Positions 1-6,615 of a stretch of DNA of 10,763 nucleotides are shown piece by piece. Below the pieces are notes generated by a model, which was not told where the DNA came from, searched no databases, and saw only the letters and a program-made list of their open reading frames with translations. Source of the stretch: CAZNUP01 sp964609775 (GTDB lineage: Bacteria > Patescibacteriota > Microgenomatia > JAMCZE01); the NCBI GenBank assembly GCA_964609775.1, contig CAZSSJ010000025.1:1-10763 (forward strand). Direction: 5' to 3'. Position numbers and translations under genes: made by a program. How positions within the stretch are numbered: the first letter of the stretch is position 1; every line of letters begins with the position of its first letter.

Positions 1-53
1 GGATTCTAATGTCCCATAGAACGAGCAGTTTCGTTCCTTATTGACTAAAGACC

Positions 54-611
54 CTAGTTCAAGTGCAAATGGGCTGTGATCTCTCTCGATGATTTAGTTT
101 TATCTTCTACTTCAATAGTTGTCTGATTTATTTTGTTTGTTAGGCGATATTGCACTGTGCTTGCTGCTTTTTGTCTTGATGTTGGGAGAATGATTAGATA
201 AGTGTCGCCCCAAGGATTTGCAACCATATCTTCAGGTCGGACACTATCTGAAAGTAACTCACCAACCCTTTTAATAATTGTATTACCTGCATTGTCTCCG
301 TATGTTTCATTTATGGCTTTAAGACCTGCAATGTCTCCATACAGAAGCACAACATTGTAATCGGGGTCCCTACTTCGCATAAATTGTTTCCTCATCTTTT
401 CAATATACCTAGTTAATCCTCGCCTATTGGGGAGGCCAGAAACTTCATTAATTGTTGCTTCTTTTTCCAGCCTGGCACTGTCGGCTTGAGCTTTTTGAAG
501 AGATTCTTGTGTCTTTTGGAGTTCGGCCTTTACTTTAATGAGCTCTTTGACAATTTCGAACCATTGTTTTTCTGGCTGTATTTCTGGGACTCTAGGGATT
601 TCATTAGACAT
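54..611 (-). CDS. Short degenerate GGDEF-domain protein
   Basis: The 185-residue product has a charged, probably coiled-coil N-terminus (about residues 20-55) followed by a GGDEF fold: NEVSGLPNRRGL (55-66), DIAGLKAINETYG with Asp93 (93-105), and the signature region around 132-142. The signature reads WGDTY (134-138) instead of GGDEF. The two metal-binding acidic positions (Asp93, Asp136) are kept, but the first Gly and the Glu after the Asp are lost, so diguanylate cyclase activity is doubtful (inference). The protein stops just after the strand that normally carries the SIG motif, so the final roughly 35 residues of a full GGDEF domain are missing. The ATG overlaps the end of gatB by 8 bases, which suggests coupled translation; no good Shine-Dalgarno is seen. 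No signal peptide or membrane segment is visible. It may be a c-di-GMP or nucleotide-binding relic, a regulator, or a decaying gene. Confidence 0.8.
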   Translation of the reverse strand: MSNEIPRVPEIQPEKQWFEIVKELIKVKAELQKTQESLQKAQADSARLEKEATINEVSGLPNRRGLTRYIEKMRKQFMRSRDPDYNVVLLYGDIAGLKAINETYGDNAGNTIIKRVGELLSDSVRPEDMVANPWGDTYLIILPTSRQKAASTVQYRLTNKINQTTIEVEDKTKSSREITAHLHLN

Positions 612-1986
612 TTCTTAATTTCTTTTCAACAGCTTCTTTTATTTGTGCCTGATGAAAATTTCCTTTTTTTAGGCATACTCCTATTAAATAACCAACTACT
701 TGCAGCTTACCTTTCTTATAATCTTCCACTGCTTTTGGGTTTTCGGCGAAGACCTGAACGATGATTTTTTCCAGCTCAGATTCGTCGATTTGGGAAGACT
801 GCTTGGACCTAAGGATTTGTTGTATTAATTCTGCTGGAAGAGTTTGGTTGATGTCAATCTTTTTGTTGATGATCCAATTGGCCACATCAATGATAGGGGT
901 TAGGGGTGAGGGGCTAGCAGCTAGGGAATTTTTTACTGCTTCCTCGAAGTAGTCGGCGACGGATTTGTCCTCAGCAAGGAGATTACTAGTGTGCTCGGTG
1001 AGGCTGAATTCTTTTTGGAAACGGGTGGATTTAGCGTCCGGCAATTCAGGAATCTGCTTATTGATAATTGCTAATTGCTCATTGCTTATTCGAAGTGGGG
1101 GGATGTCTGGTTCGGGGAAATAGCGGTAGTCGCTTTCCCCTTCTTTCTCCCGTTGGGGGATGGTGGCGTTTTTGGCTTCGCTCCAGCCCCGAGTCTGCTG
1201 GGTCGGCGTCTCCCCTTTTTCCAGAATTTCGGTTTGGCGTTGGATTTCGTATTCTAAGGCTTTACGCGCAAACCGGAAGGAGTTGATGTTTTTTAACTCT
1301 ACTCGGTAGTCTGGAAGTTTGTGCTCAAAATCTTTGCCATGTTTATACGATCGTGAATGTTTGGCAATTTGGGCAATCGAGATACTTGGCTCCAGTCTCA
1401 TGGAGCCTTTTTCCATATCTGTGCCAGAAATTCCCAAGTAACGGACTATCTTCTGAAGTTTTTTTAGGTATTGGTCGACTTCATCAACACTGCGGAAATC
1501 GGGTTCGGTGACGATTTCGACAAGAGGGACTCCGCTACGATTAAAATCCGCCAAGGAAATATCCTTTCCATTAACAGTCGTATGCTGGAGCTTGCCGGTG
1601 TCCTCCTCGAGATGAACGCGGCGAATACGAATATTTCGAATTTCGGATTTCGAATTTCGGATTTCTAGCGATCCATTGATCGCGAGTGGTTCTTCATATT
1701 GGCTGATTTGATAGCCTTTGGGAAGGTCGGGATAGAAATAGTTTTTGCGATCGAACTTTGAGTGTTCATTGATTTGGCAGCCCAAAGCCAGGCCGAGAAG
1801 AATGGTCCATTCAACAGCTTTGCGATTAGGTACGGGCAGAGCGCCTGGGAGGCCGAGACAGACTGGACAGGTGTGAGTGTTGGGCTCAATGCCGAAGTGT
1901 TCAGCCGGACAGCCGCAGAACATTTTGGATTTAGTGGCCAGCTCCACGTGGACTTCAAGACCGATGATGGGTTGATAGGTATTCAT
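604..1986 (-). CDS. gatB: Aspartyl/glutamyl-tRNA amidotransferase subunit B
   Basis: GatB binds the mischarged tRNA and ATP, activating the side-chain carboxyl of Glu-tRNA(Gln) or Asp-tRNA(Asn) so that ammonia from GatA can form the amide. The 460 residues are near the family length. Visible landmarks are GLEVHVEL (9-16), the zinc cysteines C24, C26, C40 and C43, YFYPDLPKGYQISQ (83-96), VHLEEDTGKL (124-133), SGVPLVEIVTEPD (151-163), ELKNINSFRFARKALE (230-245), SDYRYFPEPDIPPL (285-298), and a C-terminal YqeY-like helical domain with NPKAVEDYKKGK. The start codon shares ATGA with the end of gatA, indicating translational coupling. Two segments (about residues 108-119 and 299-311) are encoded by 7-bp tandem repeats, yet they sit where other GatB proteins have variable loops and keep close to normal length. 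The position usually read as GSLRCDANVSV is GSMRLEPSISI here. Confidence 0.97.
   Translation of the reverse strand: MNTYQPIIGLEVHVELATKSKMFCGCPAEHFGIEPNTHTCPVCLGLPGALPVPNRKAVEWTILLGLALGCQINEHSKFDRKNYFYPDLPKGYQISQYEEPLAINGSLEIRNSKSEIRNIRIRRVHLEEDTGKLQHTTVNGKDISLADFNRSGVPLVEIVTEPDFRSVDEVDQYLKKLQKIVRYLGISGTDMEKGSMRLEPSISIAQIAKHSRSYKHGKDFEHKLPDYRVELKNINSFRFARKALEYEIQRQTEILEKGETPTQQTRGWSEAKNATIPQREKEGESDYRYFPEPDIPPLRISNEQLAIINKQIPELPDAKSTRFQKEFSLTEHTSNLLAEDKSVADYFEEAVKNSLAASPSPLTPIIDVANWIINKKIDINQTLPAELIQQILRSKQSSQIDESELEKIIVQVFAENPKAVEDYKKGKLQVVGYLIGVCLKKGNFHQAQIKEAVEKKLRNV
1058..1092. repeat. 7-bp tandem repeat inside gatB (TNATTGC family)
   Basis: Five consecutive 7-bp units matching roughly TNATTGC on the plus strand (ttattga, then taattgc twice, tcattgc, ttattcg). 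They encode GatB residues around ISNEQLAIINKQ. Fifteen bases (1058-1072) recur exactly at 6680-6694 and thirteen (1073-1085) recur exactly at 6688-6700, in the intergenic block between asnB and htpX. Confidence 0.75.
1634..1665. repeat. 7-bp tandem repeat inside gatB (TTTCGRA family)
   Basis: Four exact alternating units, TTTCGAA and TTTCGGA, each twice (a perfect 14-bp unit repeated), plus a partial fifth. On the coding strand they give EIRNSKSEIRN, a 7-residue period caused by a 7-nt unit read through all three frames. The same unit (as AAATCCG on the plus strand) recurs in the lemA-htpX gap at 7614-7641. Confidence 0.85.
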
Positions 1987-3364
1987 TGTTTTTCGTAGGC
2001 ATTTCCGATGGAAAACAGGCGGGATTCGGACAGCGGCGGGCCAATAATTTGAATTCCAACCGGAAGGTCATCGACAAAGCCAGCCGGCAGGGCCAGGGAC
2101 GGAAGTCCGGAAAGGTTTACTGGCGAGGTATAGATATCCATTAAATAAAGCGTCAATGGGTCGTTGACCTTCTCGCCTATTTTGTACGGTAGAACTGGGG
2201 CCACGGGGGCAAAAATTACATCGACATGCTCAAAGGCGGAAGTAAAGTCTTTGATAATTAGAGTGCGGACTTTTTGGGCAGCTTTATAGTAGGCGTCATA
2301 ATAGCCCGACGATAACGAATAGGTTCCGATCATGATTCTTCTTTTAGCTTCCGCTCCAAAGTGAGAGCGGCCATTACCATATCTGATACCATCATAACGG
2401 GCGAGATTAGAAGAGATTTCCGAAGGGACAAGAATGTAGTAGGTTTCCACAGATTCGGGAGTGTGTGGGAGCGGAACTTCAATGATCTTTCCGCCAAGTT
2501 TTTCAAACAGTTTTAATGATTCGTCGATCTTTTTGACAAGTTTTTTGTCTAGGGTAGCCATTTTAAAATCCGGAGAAAGGCCGATTTTGACTCCTTTCAA
2601 ATCTTCTCTTGTGAGACTTTTGAGGTAGTCTTCTGGATCCGTTTTAATTGAGGTAGCATCGTAGGGATCAGCACCGGCAGTGATATTTAAAATGTGGGCA
2701 CTGTCAGTCACGTTTTTTGTGACGTGGGCCATCGTGTCAAGGGAAGAAGCCATGGCGACGACGCCATAGCGGGAAACCCGGCCATAGGTGGGTTTTAGGC
2801 CAACAAGGTTGTTATAGGAAGCAGGCACACGGATTGAGCCGCCGGTGTCGGTGCCAATGNNNNNNNNNNCAGGCACATTCCAAGGGCGACGGCGACGGCG
2901 GAACCGCTTGAGGATCCGCCAGCGACCCGAGTTTTATCATAGGCGTTTCTGGTTGGTTCGAAATCAGAATTTTCGCCGGTTGCGCCATGCGCCCAGGCAT
3001 CTTGGTTAGCTTTGCCGATGATGATTGCGCCGGCTTCTTTCAACTTGCGGGTGACTGTCGATTCGTACTTGGGAGTATAATTTTCCAAAACTTTCGAGGC
3101 GGCTGTTGTGCGCAGGTTTTTGGTGGAGAACATGTCTTTGACGACAATCGGAATTCCGGAAAGGGGCGAAGAGTGATCAGTCGCATCGGCTTCTCTGGCT
3201 TGTTTAATTAACTTATCATCATCTTCGACGGTGAGCAGGACATTATAGTCTTGGTTGTGTTTCCTGATGTTTTCGAGGCAAGCTTCGACCAAGTCAACTG
3301 CAGTGATTTTTTTACTTCTTAAATCTTCCAGAGCTGAAATGATAGTTAGGTTTTTAATGTCCAT
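1983..3364 (-). CDS. gatA: Aspartyl/glutamyl-tRNA amidotransferase subunit A (interrupted by 10 Ns)
   Basis: GatA is the glutaminase of GatCAB: an amidase-signature enzyme that releases ammonia for GatB. The upstream part carries IPIVVKDMF with catalytic Lys76 and VAGGSSSGSA with the cis-Ser at 151. The downstream part resumes at IGTDTGGSIRVPAS, which holds the nucleophilic Ser, then GLKPTYGRVSRYG and PAGFVDDLPVGIQIIGP near the end. The N run at 2860-2869 puts the two parts in different frames. If the true gap is 5 bases, the Lys/cis-Ser/Ser spacing (76, 151, 175) matches that recalled for Staphylococcus aureus GatA (79, 154, 178), so the gene is intact. The protein ends soon after GNAYEKQ, slightly short at the C-terminus. 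No Shine-Dalgarno precedes the ATG, and a 28-bp palindrome lies about 28 bases upstream. The stop overlaps the gatB start (ATGA). Confidence 0.96.
2860..2869. other. Assembly gap placeholder (10 N) within gatA
   Basis: Ten Ns replace bases between the codons for Leu165 (MCL) and the Ile of IGTDTGG. The flanking gatA frames differ, so 10 cannot be the true length. A length congruent to 2 modulo 3 is required, and 5 fits the amidase family spacing best. Confidence 0.95.
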
Positions 3365-3392
3365 TAGTCATTTGTCAGATTCTGATATAGTT

Positions 3393-3420
3393 AACGATGA
3401 TGAATCGATTCATCATCGTT
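3393..3420. repeat. Perfect 28-bp palindrome between gatC and gatA
   Basis: Two 14-base arms (AACGATGATGAATC and its exact reverse complement) meet with no spacer, centred between 3406 and 3407. It lies wholly inside the 69-base gatC-gatA spacer. Neither side carries a T-run of terminator quality, so it is not a convincing intrinsic terminator. A smaller 11-base dyad (TCAGA-T-TCTGA, 3375-3385) lies between it and the gatA start. Possible roles are a dimeric-protein operator, an RNA hairpin for processing, or control of GatC:GatA stoichiometry; none is shown by the sequence. Confidence 0.9.
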
Positions 3421-3433
3421 TTCTGGATCAAAA

Positions 3434-3739
3434 TCATTCAAAAATTGCCGGCACTTTGAAAAAGCCATTATGTGTTTCTTTCGCATTAGATAGTGCGTCT
3501 TCTTGGGAGAGCATTCTGGTTGCGTCAACTTCATCCTCGCGGAAAATGTTTTCCAGACCAGTGACTTGAGATGTGGCGGGAATGTTTTTAGTGTCAATCT
3601 CCTGGAGTTTCCCGACGAAATCCAAAATTGCGGAAAGTTGGGGAAGATATTTTTGAAGATCTTCGGAATCGAAAGAAAGATTGGCCAACTTTGCGACGTG
3701 TTTGACCTCATCGGTGGAGAGTGTTTGTATCTTGGCCAT
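3434..3739 (-). CDS. gatC: Aspartyl/glutamyl-tRNA amidotransferase subunit C
   Basis: The 101-residue product is full length for GatC, the small linker that wraps around GatA and stabilises its contact with GatB. Recognisable segments are the N-terminal helix (STDEVKHVAKLANLSF), the middle LPQLSAILDFVGKLQEIDT, a linker, and the C-terminal FKVPAIFE, which matches the usual YFKVPRV ending. It is the first gat gene in the order gatC-gatA-gatB. The nine bases before the ATG lack a Shine-Dalgarno and directly follow a 9-bp hairpin (3749-3771), and a candidate promoter lies just behind that. gatC may therefore begin its own transcript with a structured 5' end (inference). Confidence 0.95.
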   Translation of the reverse strand: MAKIQTLSTDEVKHVAKLANLSFDSEDLQKYLPQLSAILDFVGKLQEIDTKNIPATSQVTGLENIFREDEVDATRMLSQEDALSNAKETHNGFFKVPAIFE

Positions 3740-3748
3740 AGAAATGAA

Positions 3749-3771
3749 AAAACTAGCTTGTGGCTAGTTTT
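3749..3771 (-). promoter_or_regulatory. Hairpin immediately 5' of gatC
   Basis: A perfect 9-bp stem (AAAACTAGC / GCTAGTTTT) with a 5-base loop. On the minus strand the T-run extends two bases past the stem, to six Ts in total, and ends 7 bases before the gatC ATG. On the plus strand the stem is followed by a T-rich tract. It could be a terminator for the asnB/cofE-like/small-ORF unit, or a 5'-terminal hairpin of the gatCAB mRNA if the promoter at 3773-3801 is real. Confidence 0.65.
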
Positions 3772-3772
3772 G

Positions 3773-3801
3773 ATTTTATCTTTTTAAAACACTCTCAACA
3801 A
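3773..3801 (-). promoter_or_regulatory. Candidate promoter for gatCAB
   Basis: On the minus strand, TTGTTG (3796-3801) and TAAAAT (3773-3778) are separated by 17 bases. The -10 matches TATAAT at 5 of 6 positions; the -35 matches at only 3 of 6. The predicted start would fall at the foot of the hairpin. Support is by consensus only. Confidence 0.4.
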
Positions 3802-4017
3802 CTAGCGTCTCGTTCTTGTCCTGCTGTTTGATTGAGCTTTTTGGTTTTCGAGCTTTCCATTTTCATCAAAAGTTACAGCAAGTCGCCAGTAGGCAATGGC
3901 TGTGGGTAAAGCAAAGACTGCTTCAAAGTAAGTTAGGATGGTTCCTATTGCTGCGACACCCCCCCAGAAAACCAAGCGGTTAAATTCTTTTTTCTGTTTA
4001 AGTTCAAGATTTTCCAT
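3802..4017 (-). CDS. Small putative membrane protein, function unknown
   Basis: This is a 71-residue ORF that I do not recognise. After a charged N-terminus (ENLELKQKKEF), residues about 15-48 are hydrophobic (FWGGVAAIGTILTYFEAVFALPTAIAYWRLAV). They could form one long or two short membrane segments, split by the Glu-containing YFEAVF. The tail is polar and ends in the basic RTRTRR. The ORF starts 14 bases after the cofE-like stop and fills the space before the gatC promoter/hairpin, so it fits as the last gene of the asnB-cofE-like unit. No Shine-Dalgarno is evident. The case for it being real rests on position, strand and the plausible hydrophobic pattern. Confidence 0.55.
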   Translation of the reverse strand: MENLELKQKKEFNRLVFWGGVAAIGTILTYFEAVFALPTAIAYWRLAVTFDENGKLENQKAQSNSRTRTRR

Positions 4018-4031
4018 GGTTCGGTGCGATT

Positions 4032-4757
4032 CTATAACAGTTTTCTCACAATAGCCATAGGAGTTTGCTGCCGGGATTGGCCGAGGGGATTGTCGCGGAA
4101 AACTTCACAGGCCCAGGTACGATCAACGTCTGAGGAAGCACCTTCAATCCTCCGACCGATGTCATTGGCGTCGATGATGGCGACGCTGACATGGATTGAT
4201 TGAAGATTGAAGATTGAAGATTGAAGATTTTGTGCCACTTTGTCCGGGTCCTTGGGCCCGAGGGTGGCGGCTTTATTGCCTGGGGGCAAGGTGTATTCGG
4301 TTGGGCCATCAATGGCGTTGACGCCGTGACCGACGATTCGGTAGAACAGGCCGCGAATGCCGAATGGTTTGGTGAGTGCGGAGACAGCGCCGGCGAGAAG
4401 AATTCGCCACAAGCCAGCCTCGCGAATGGCGATTTCCATTGTCCAGGGAGAGCCAATGCCGATGCCCCAGGAGGGTCTGGAGACGAATTTTACCAACATC
4501 TTTGCCCAGAAAGAGGGTTTTAAATCAGAGATGAGATACATCCGGCCCTGGGTAATGGCCACAACCCGCTCAGAAATGATTAAAGTGTCGGTGTTTTTGA
4601 GGTGCGGCAGGGCGTATCTCTTGACGACGTCAATAATGTTGTCCTCTGGGGAGATGATATGAGTTTTAATTGGGTAGCGGTTGTATTTTTGGCCGTCAAT
4701 CGTGATGGATAATTTCTTGCCGGTGTTGGGTTTAGAATCTGCTAGGTCTGCTTTCAT
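4032..4757 (-). CDS. CofE-like (F420-0:gamma-glutamyl ligase family) protein
   Basis: The 241 residues resemble the coenzyme F420 gamma-glutamyl ligase family, which attaches glutamate to F420-0 using GTP. Supporting segments are RYPIKTHIISPEDNIIDVV (28-46), DTLIISERVVAITQGR (57-72, compare the family's SK-VVS-EGR box), the Gly-rich IVGHGVNAIDGP (141-152) and VAIIDANDIGRRIEG (192-206). Nothing else here suggests F420 synthesis, and CPR bacteria are not known to make F420, so the substrate is probably different (inference); ligation of an amino acid to another carboxylate is a reasonable guess. It starts 9 bases after the asnB stop, suggesting co-transcription with asnB. Residues about 178-188 (NLQSSIFNLQS) are encoded by a 7-bp tandem repeat and look like an insertion of about seven residues in a loop before the VAIIDAND strand. 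Confidence 0.75.
   Translation of the reverse strand: MKADLADSKPNTGKKLSITIDGQKYNRYPIKTHIISPEDNIIDVVKRYALPHLKNTDTLIISERVVAITQGRMYLISDLKPSFWAKMLVKFVSRPSWGIGIGSPWTMEIAIREAGLWRILLAGAVSALTKPFGIRGLFYRIVGHGVNAIDGPTEYTLPPGNKAATLGPKDPDKVAQNLQSSIFNLQSIHVSVAIIDANDIGRRIEGASSDVDRTWACEVFRDNPLGQSRQQTPMAIVRKLL
4201..4228. repeat. 7-bp tandem repeat inside the cofE-like gene
   Basis: Four exact copies of TGAAGAT on the plus strand, with a degenerate unit just before them. The coding strand reads ATCTTCA repeats, giving the 7-residue period IFNLQSS. The opposite orientation would put TGA stops in frame, so only this orientation is tolerated in a coding region. Confidence 0.9.
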
Positions 4758-4766
4758 GTGTTGAAA

Positions 4767-6608
4767 TCACTTGTCGATGAATATTCTCAACCACAGCTCT
4801 AAATTGATTATACGCCAGAAGACCATCGATTCGTCATTTTTGCCAGCGACAAATTCTTCAAATTTTGCCTTAATTACACTCGTGTTGAAATAAGGCCGGG
4901 AATTGAAAGATTCACTATTGAAGATTTTTCGGACTTCGGTTGCTGAGTCTCGCAGCCAGGCGATTTCGGGCGTGGTGAAGCCGACTTTCCAGCGCCGTTT
5001 GAGAATTTTTTCCGGAAGAAGATCCTTCAGGGCCTGGCGCATGATCCACTTGTTCCAGCCGTTGCGGATTTTGTAGTGACTGGGAAGCGAGGCAACAAAT
5101 TCCACAAGTCGATGGTCCAGGAACGGCACCCGGGCCTCAATTGAGTGGGCCATGGAATTGTGATCTTCGTAGCGAAGGAGAGAAGGAAGACTTGTCTCAA
5201 AGAGATCTTCCTGAAGGCGTTTGTTGAGGTTGTTATTAGTCGAATTGGACTTATTTGACTCCTTTGTTTCGAAGTTGAAGAGTTTTTTAATTGCGAAGCT
5301 CTTTTTTATCCCGATGAGAAATGCAATTTTTTCGCGCAGGTATTTCCAAAGAATGTCCAGGCTGTTCACGACTTCCTGAAAAAGAGTGCCATAGTCCCTT
5401 TTCGCCAATAGTTCTCGAAAATAGACAAAAAAGTAGGCGTCGTAGCCTGCCAGCATTTCATCGGCGCCCTGGCCATCAAGCATTACCCGAATGCCATTTT
5501 TATGGGCAAGTTCCATCACTTTCCACTGGGCATAGGGGCCGCTGGAGATCATCGGTTCATCCTGGTGATAGATTACTGTTTGCAAATCCGGCCACATTTC
5601 CTGTCTTTGCGGCCTGACGAGGTGACTGTCGACACTGCTTGCGCGGGTGACAATATCGATGTATTTGGTCTCGTCATTGGCCGCGTTCGGGAAGCGGGCG
5701 CTGAAAGTTTTTTGCCGCTCCCCGATTACAGTTTGGCGGTCCTCGTCTTTGATGCTCCCAATATTGCCTTCGATTGCGCGGTTGACAGCCATGACGACGG
5801 CAGAGCTGTCCAGGCCGCCGGAAAGGGCTGTCCCCAAAGGCACCTCGCTCATTAGCTGATGTCTGATGATACTTACGAAAAGCCTGCGGAATTTGGCAAT
5901 ATTTTCCTCATCCGTTTTTGCTATCAAGCTATGATCTGGCTTGAGGGCCCAATAGGGTTCGATTTCTATCTCCATACTTTTGAGATTAAGCTCGAGGAAA
6001 GATCCTTGGGGTAAGCGTTTTATACCCTGAAAAAAGGTGTTTTCACCGTCGTCATGCCGACGGGTGAGAAGGTATTTTTGAATAGTTTGATTGTTTGAGG
6101 AAATTTTTACCTTTAAAGACCTCAGAACAGGCAGGATGGCCTTGATTTCCGAGGCATAGGCTAAAATGTTGCCGTTTGAAAAGTAGTACAACGGCTTGAT
6201 GCCAAGATGATCACGAACCAGAAGAAGTTGCTGCTTTTTCTTATCCAGAAGGGCAAAGGCAAAGATGCCGTTGAGATTTTTAAAGCCTTCAGGACCATGG
6301 TCTTCATACCAGTGAATGATGGTTTCACCGTCGCCGTCAGTTTTGAAGAGATGCTTAGTTAGTTTTGATCGAAGGTCTTTGTAGTTATAGATCTCACCGT
6401 TGTAGAAAAGGACGATGGTTTTGTCTTCATTAAACAAGGGCTGAAAACTGCCTTTGGTGTCAATGATGGCTAAGCGGCGGTAGCCCAGGCCGATTCTGTC
6501 TTCGATGTACTCATTTTGAGCATCAGGACCGCGATGGGCCAGAGTCTGACCCATTTTTTGAAGAAGGTTTCTATTTTTCAGGCCAACAAAACCGTATATG
6601 CCACACAC
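4767..6608 (-). CDS. asnB: Asparagine synthase (glutamine-hydrolysing)
   Basis: AsnB-type enzyme: an N-terminal class II glutaminase releases ammonia from Gln, and a C-terminal ATP-pyrophosphatase domain adenylates aspartate and forms asparagine. I place the start at the GTG of 6606-6608. That yields Met-CysGlyIleTyrGly, so that removing Met exposes the nucleophilic Cys, as the family requires; the in-frame ATG 12 bases upstream would bury it. Visible motifs are HRGPDAQNEY, YRRLAIID, YNGEIYNY, RDHLGIKPLYY, the PP-loop SGGLDSS (about 263-269), VMLDGQGADEMLAGY, and EARVPFLDHRLVEF. The length is 613 residues. A polar, Asn/Ser/Lys-rich stretch (ESNKSNSTNNNLNK) before the C-terminal core may include a decayed 7-bp repeat (5263-5276). 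No Shine-Dalgarno is seen, and the upstream DNA is the heptamer block. AsnB-like enzymes sometimes amidate other substrates, so free Asp is likely but not certain. Confidence 0.93.
   Translation of the reverse strand: MCGIYGFVGLKNRNLLQKMGQTLAHRGPDAQNEYIEDRIGLGYRRLAIIDTKGSFQPLFNEDKTIVLFYNGEIYNYKDLRSKLTKHLFKTDGDGETIIHWYEDHGPEGFKNLNGIFAFALLDKKKQQLLLVRDHLGIKPLYYFSNGNILAYASEIKAILPVLRSLKVKISSNNQTIQKYLLTRRHDDGENTFFQGIKRLPQGSFLELNLKSMEIEIEPYWALKPDHSLIAKTDEENIAKFRRLFVSIIRHQLMSEVPLGTALSGGLDSSAVVMAVNRAIEGNIGSIKDEDRQTVIGERQKTFSARFPNAANDETKYIDIVTRASSVDSHLVRPQRQEMWPDLQTVIYHQDEPMISSGPYAQWKVMELAHKNGIRVMLDGQGADEMLAGYDAYFFVYFRELLAKRDYGTLFQEVVNSLDILWKYLREKIAFLIGIKKSFAIKKLFNFETKESNKSNSTNNNLNKRLQEDLFETSLPSLLRYEDHNSMAHSIEARVPFLDHRLVEFVASLPSHYKIRNGWNKWIMRQALKDLLPEKILKRRWKVGFTTPEIAWLRDSATEVRKIFNSESFNSRPYFNTSVIKAKFEEFVAGKNDESMVFWRIINLELWLRIFIDK
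5263..5276. repeat. Possible decayed heptamer-repeat remnant in asnB
   Basis: Fourteen bases here match 7717-7730, inside the lemA-htpX repeat block, at 13 positions. They encode part of a low-complexity linker (FETKESNKSNST) where AsnB proteins vary. A single 14-base match in A+T-rich DNA is weak evidence. Confidence 0.35.
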
Positions 6609-6615
6609 TCGAATT

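Noticed and set aside
19..36. Hairpin (GAACGA/TCGTTC) downstream of the GGDEF gene as terminator
   Set aside because: Only six base pairs and no T-run on the minus strand.
486..1998. Plus-strand open frames opposite gatB and the GGDEF gene
   Set aside because: They lie antisense to well-recognised proteins, show no family motif, and arise from the codon pattern of the real genes.
4221..5855. Plus-strand open frames opposite the cofE-like gene and asnB
   Set aside because: They are antisense shadows with no ribosome site or recognisable domain; conserved motifs are on the minus strand.
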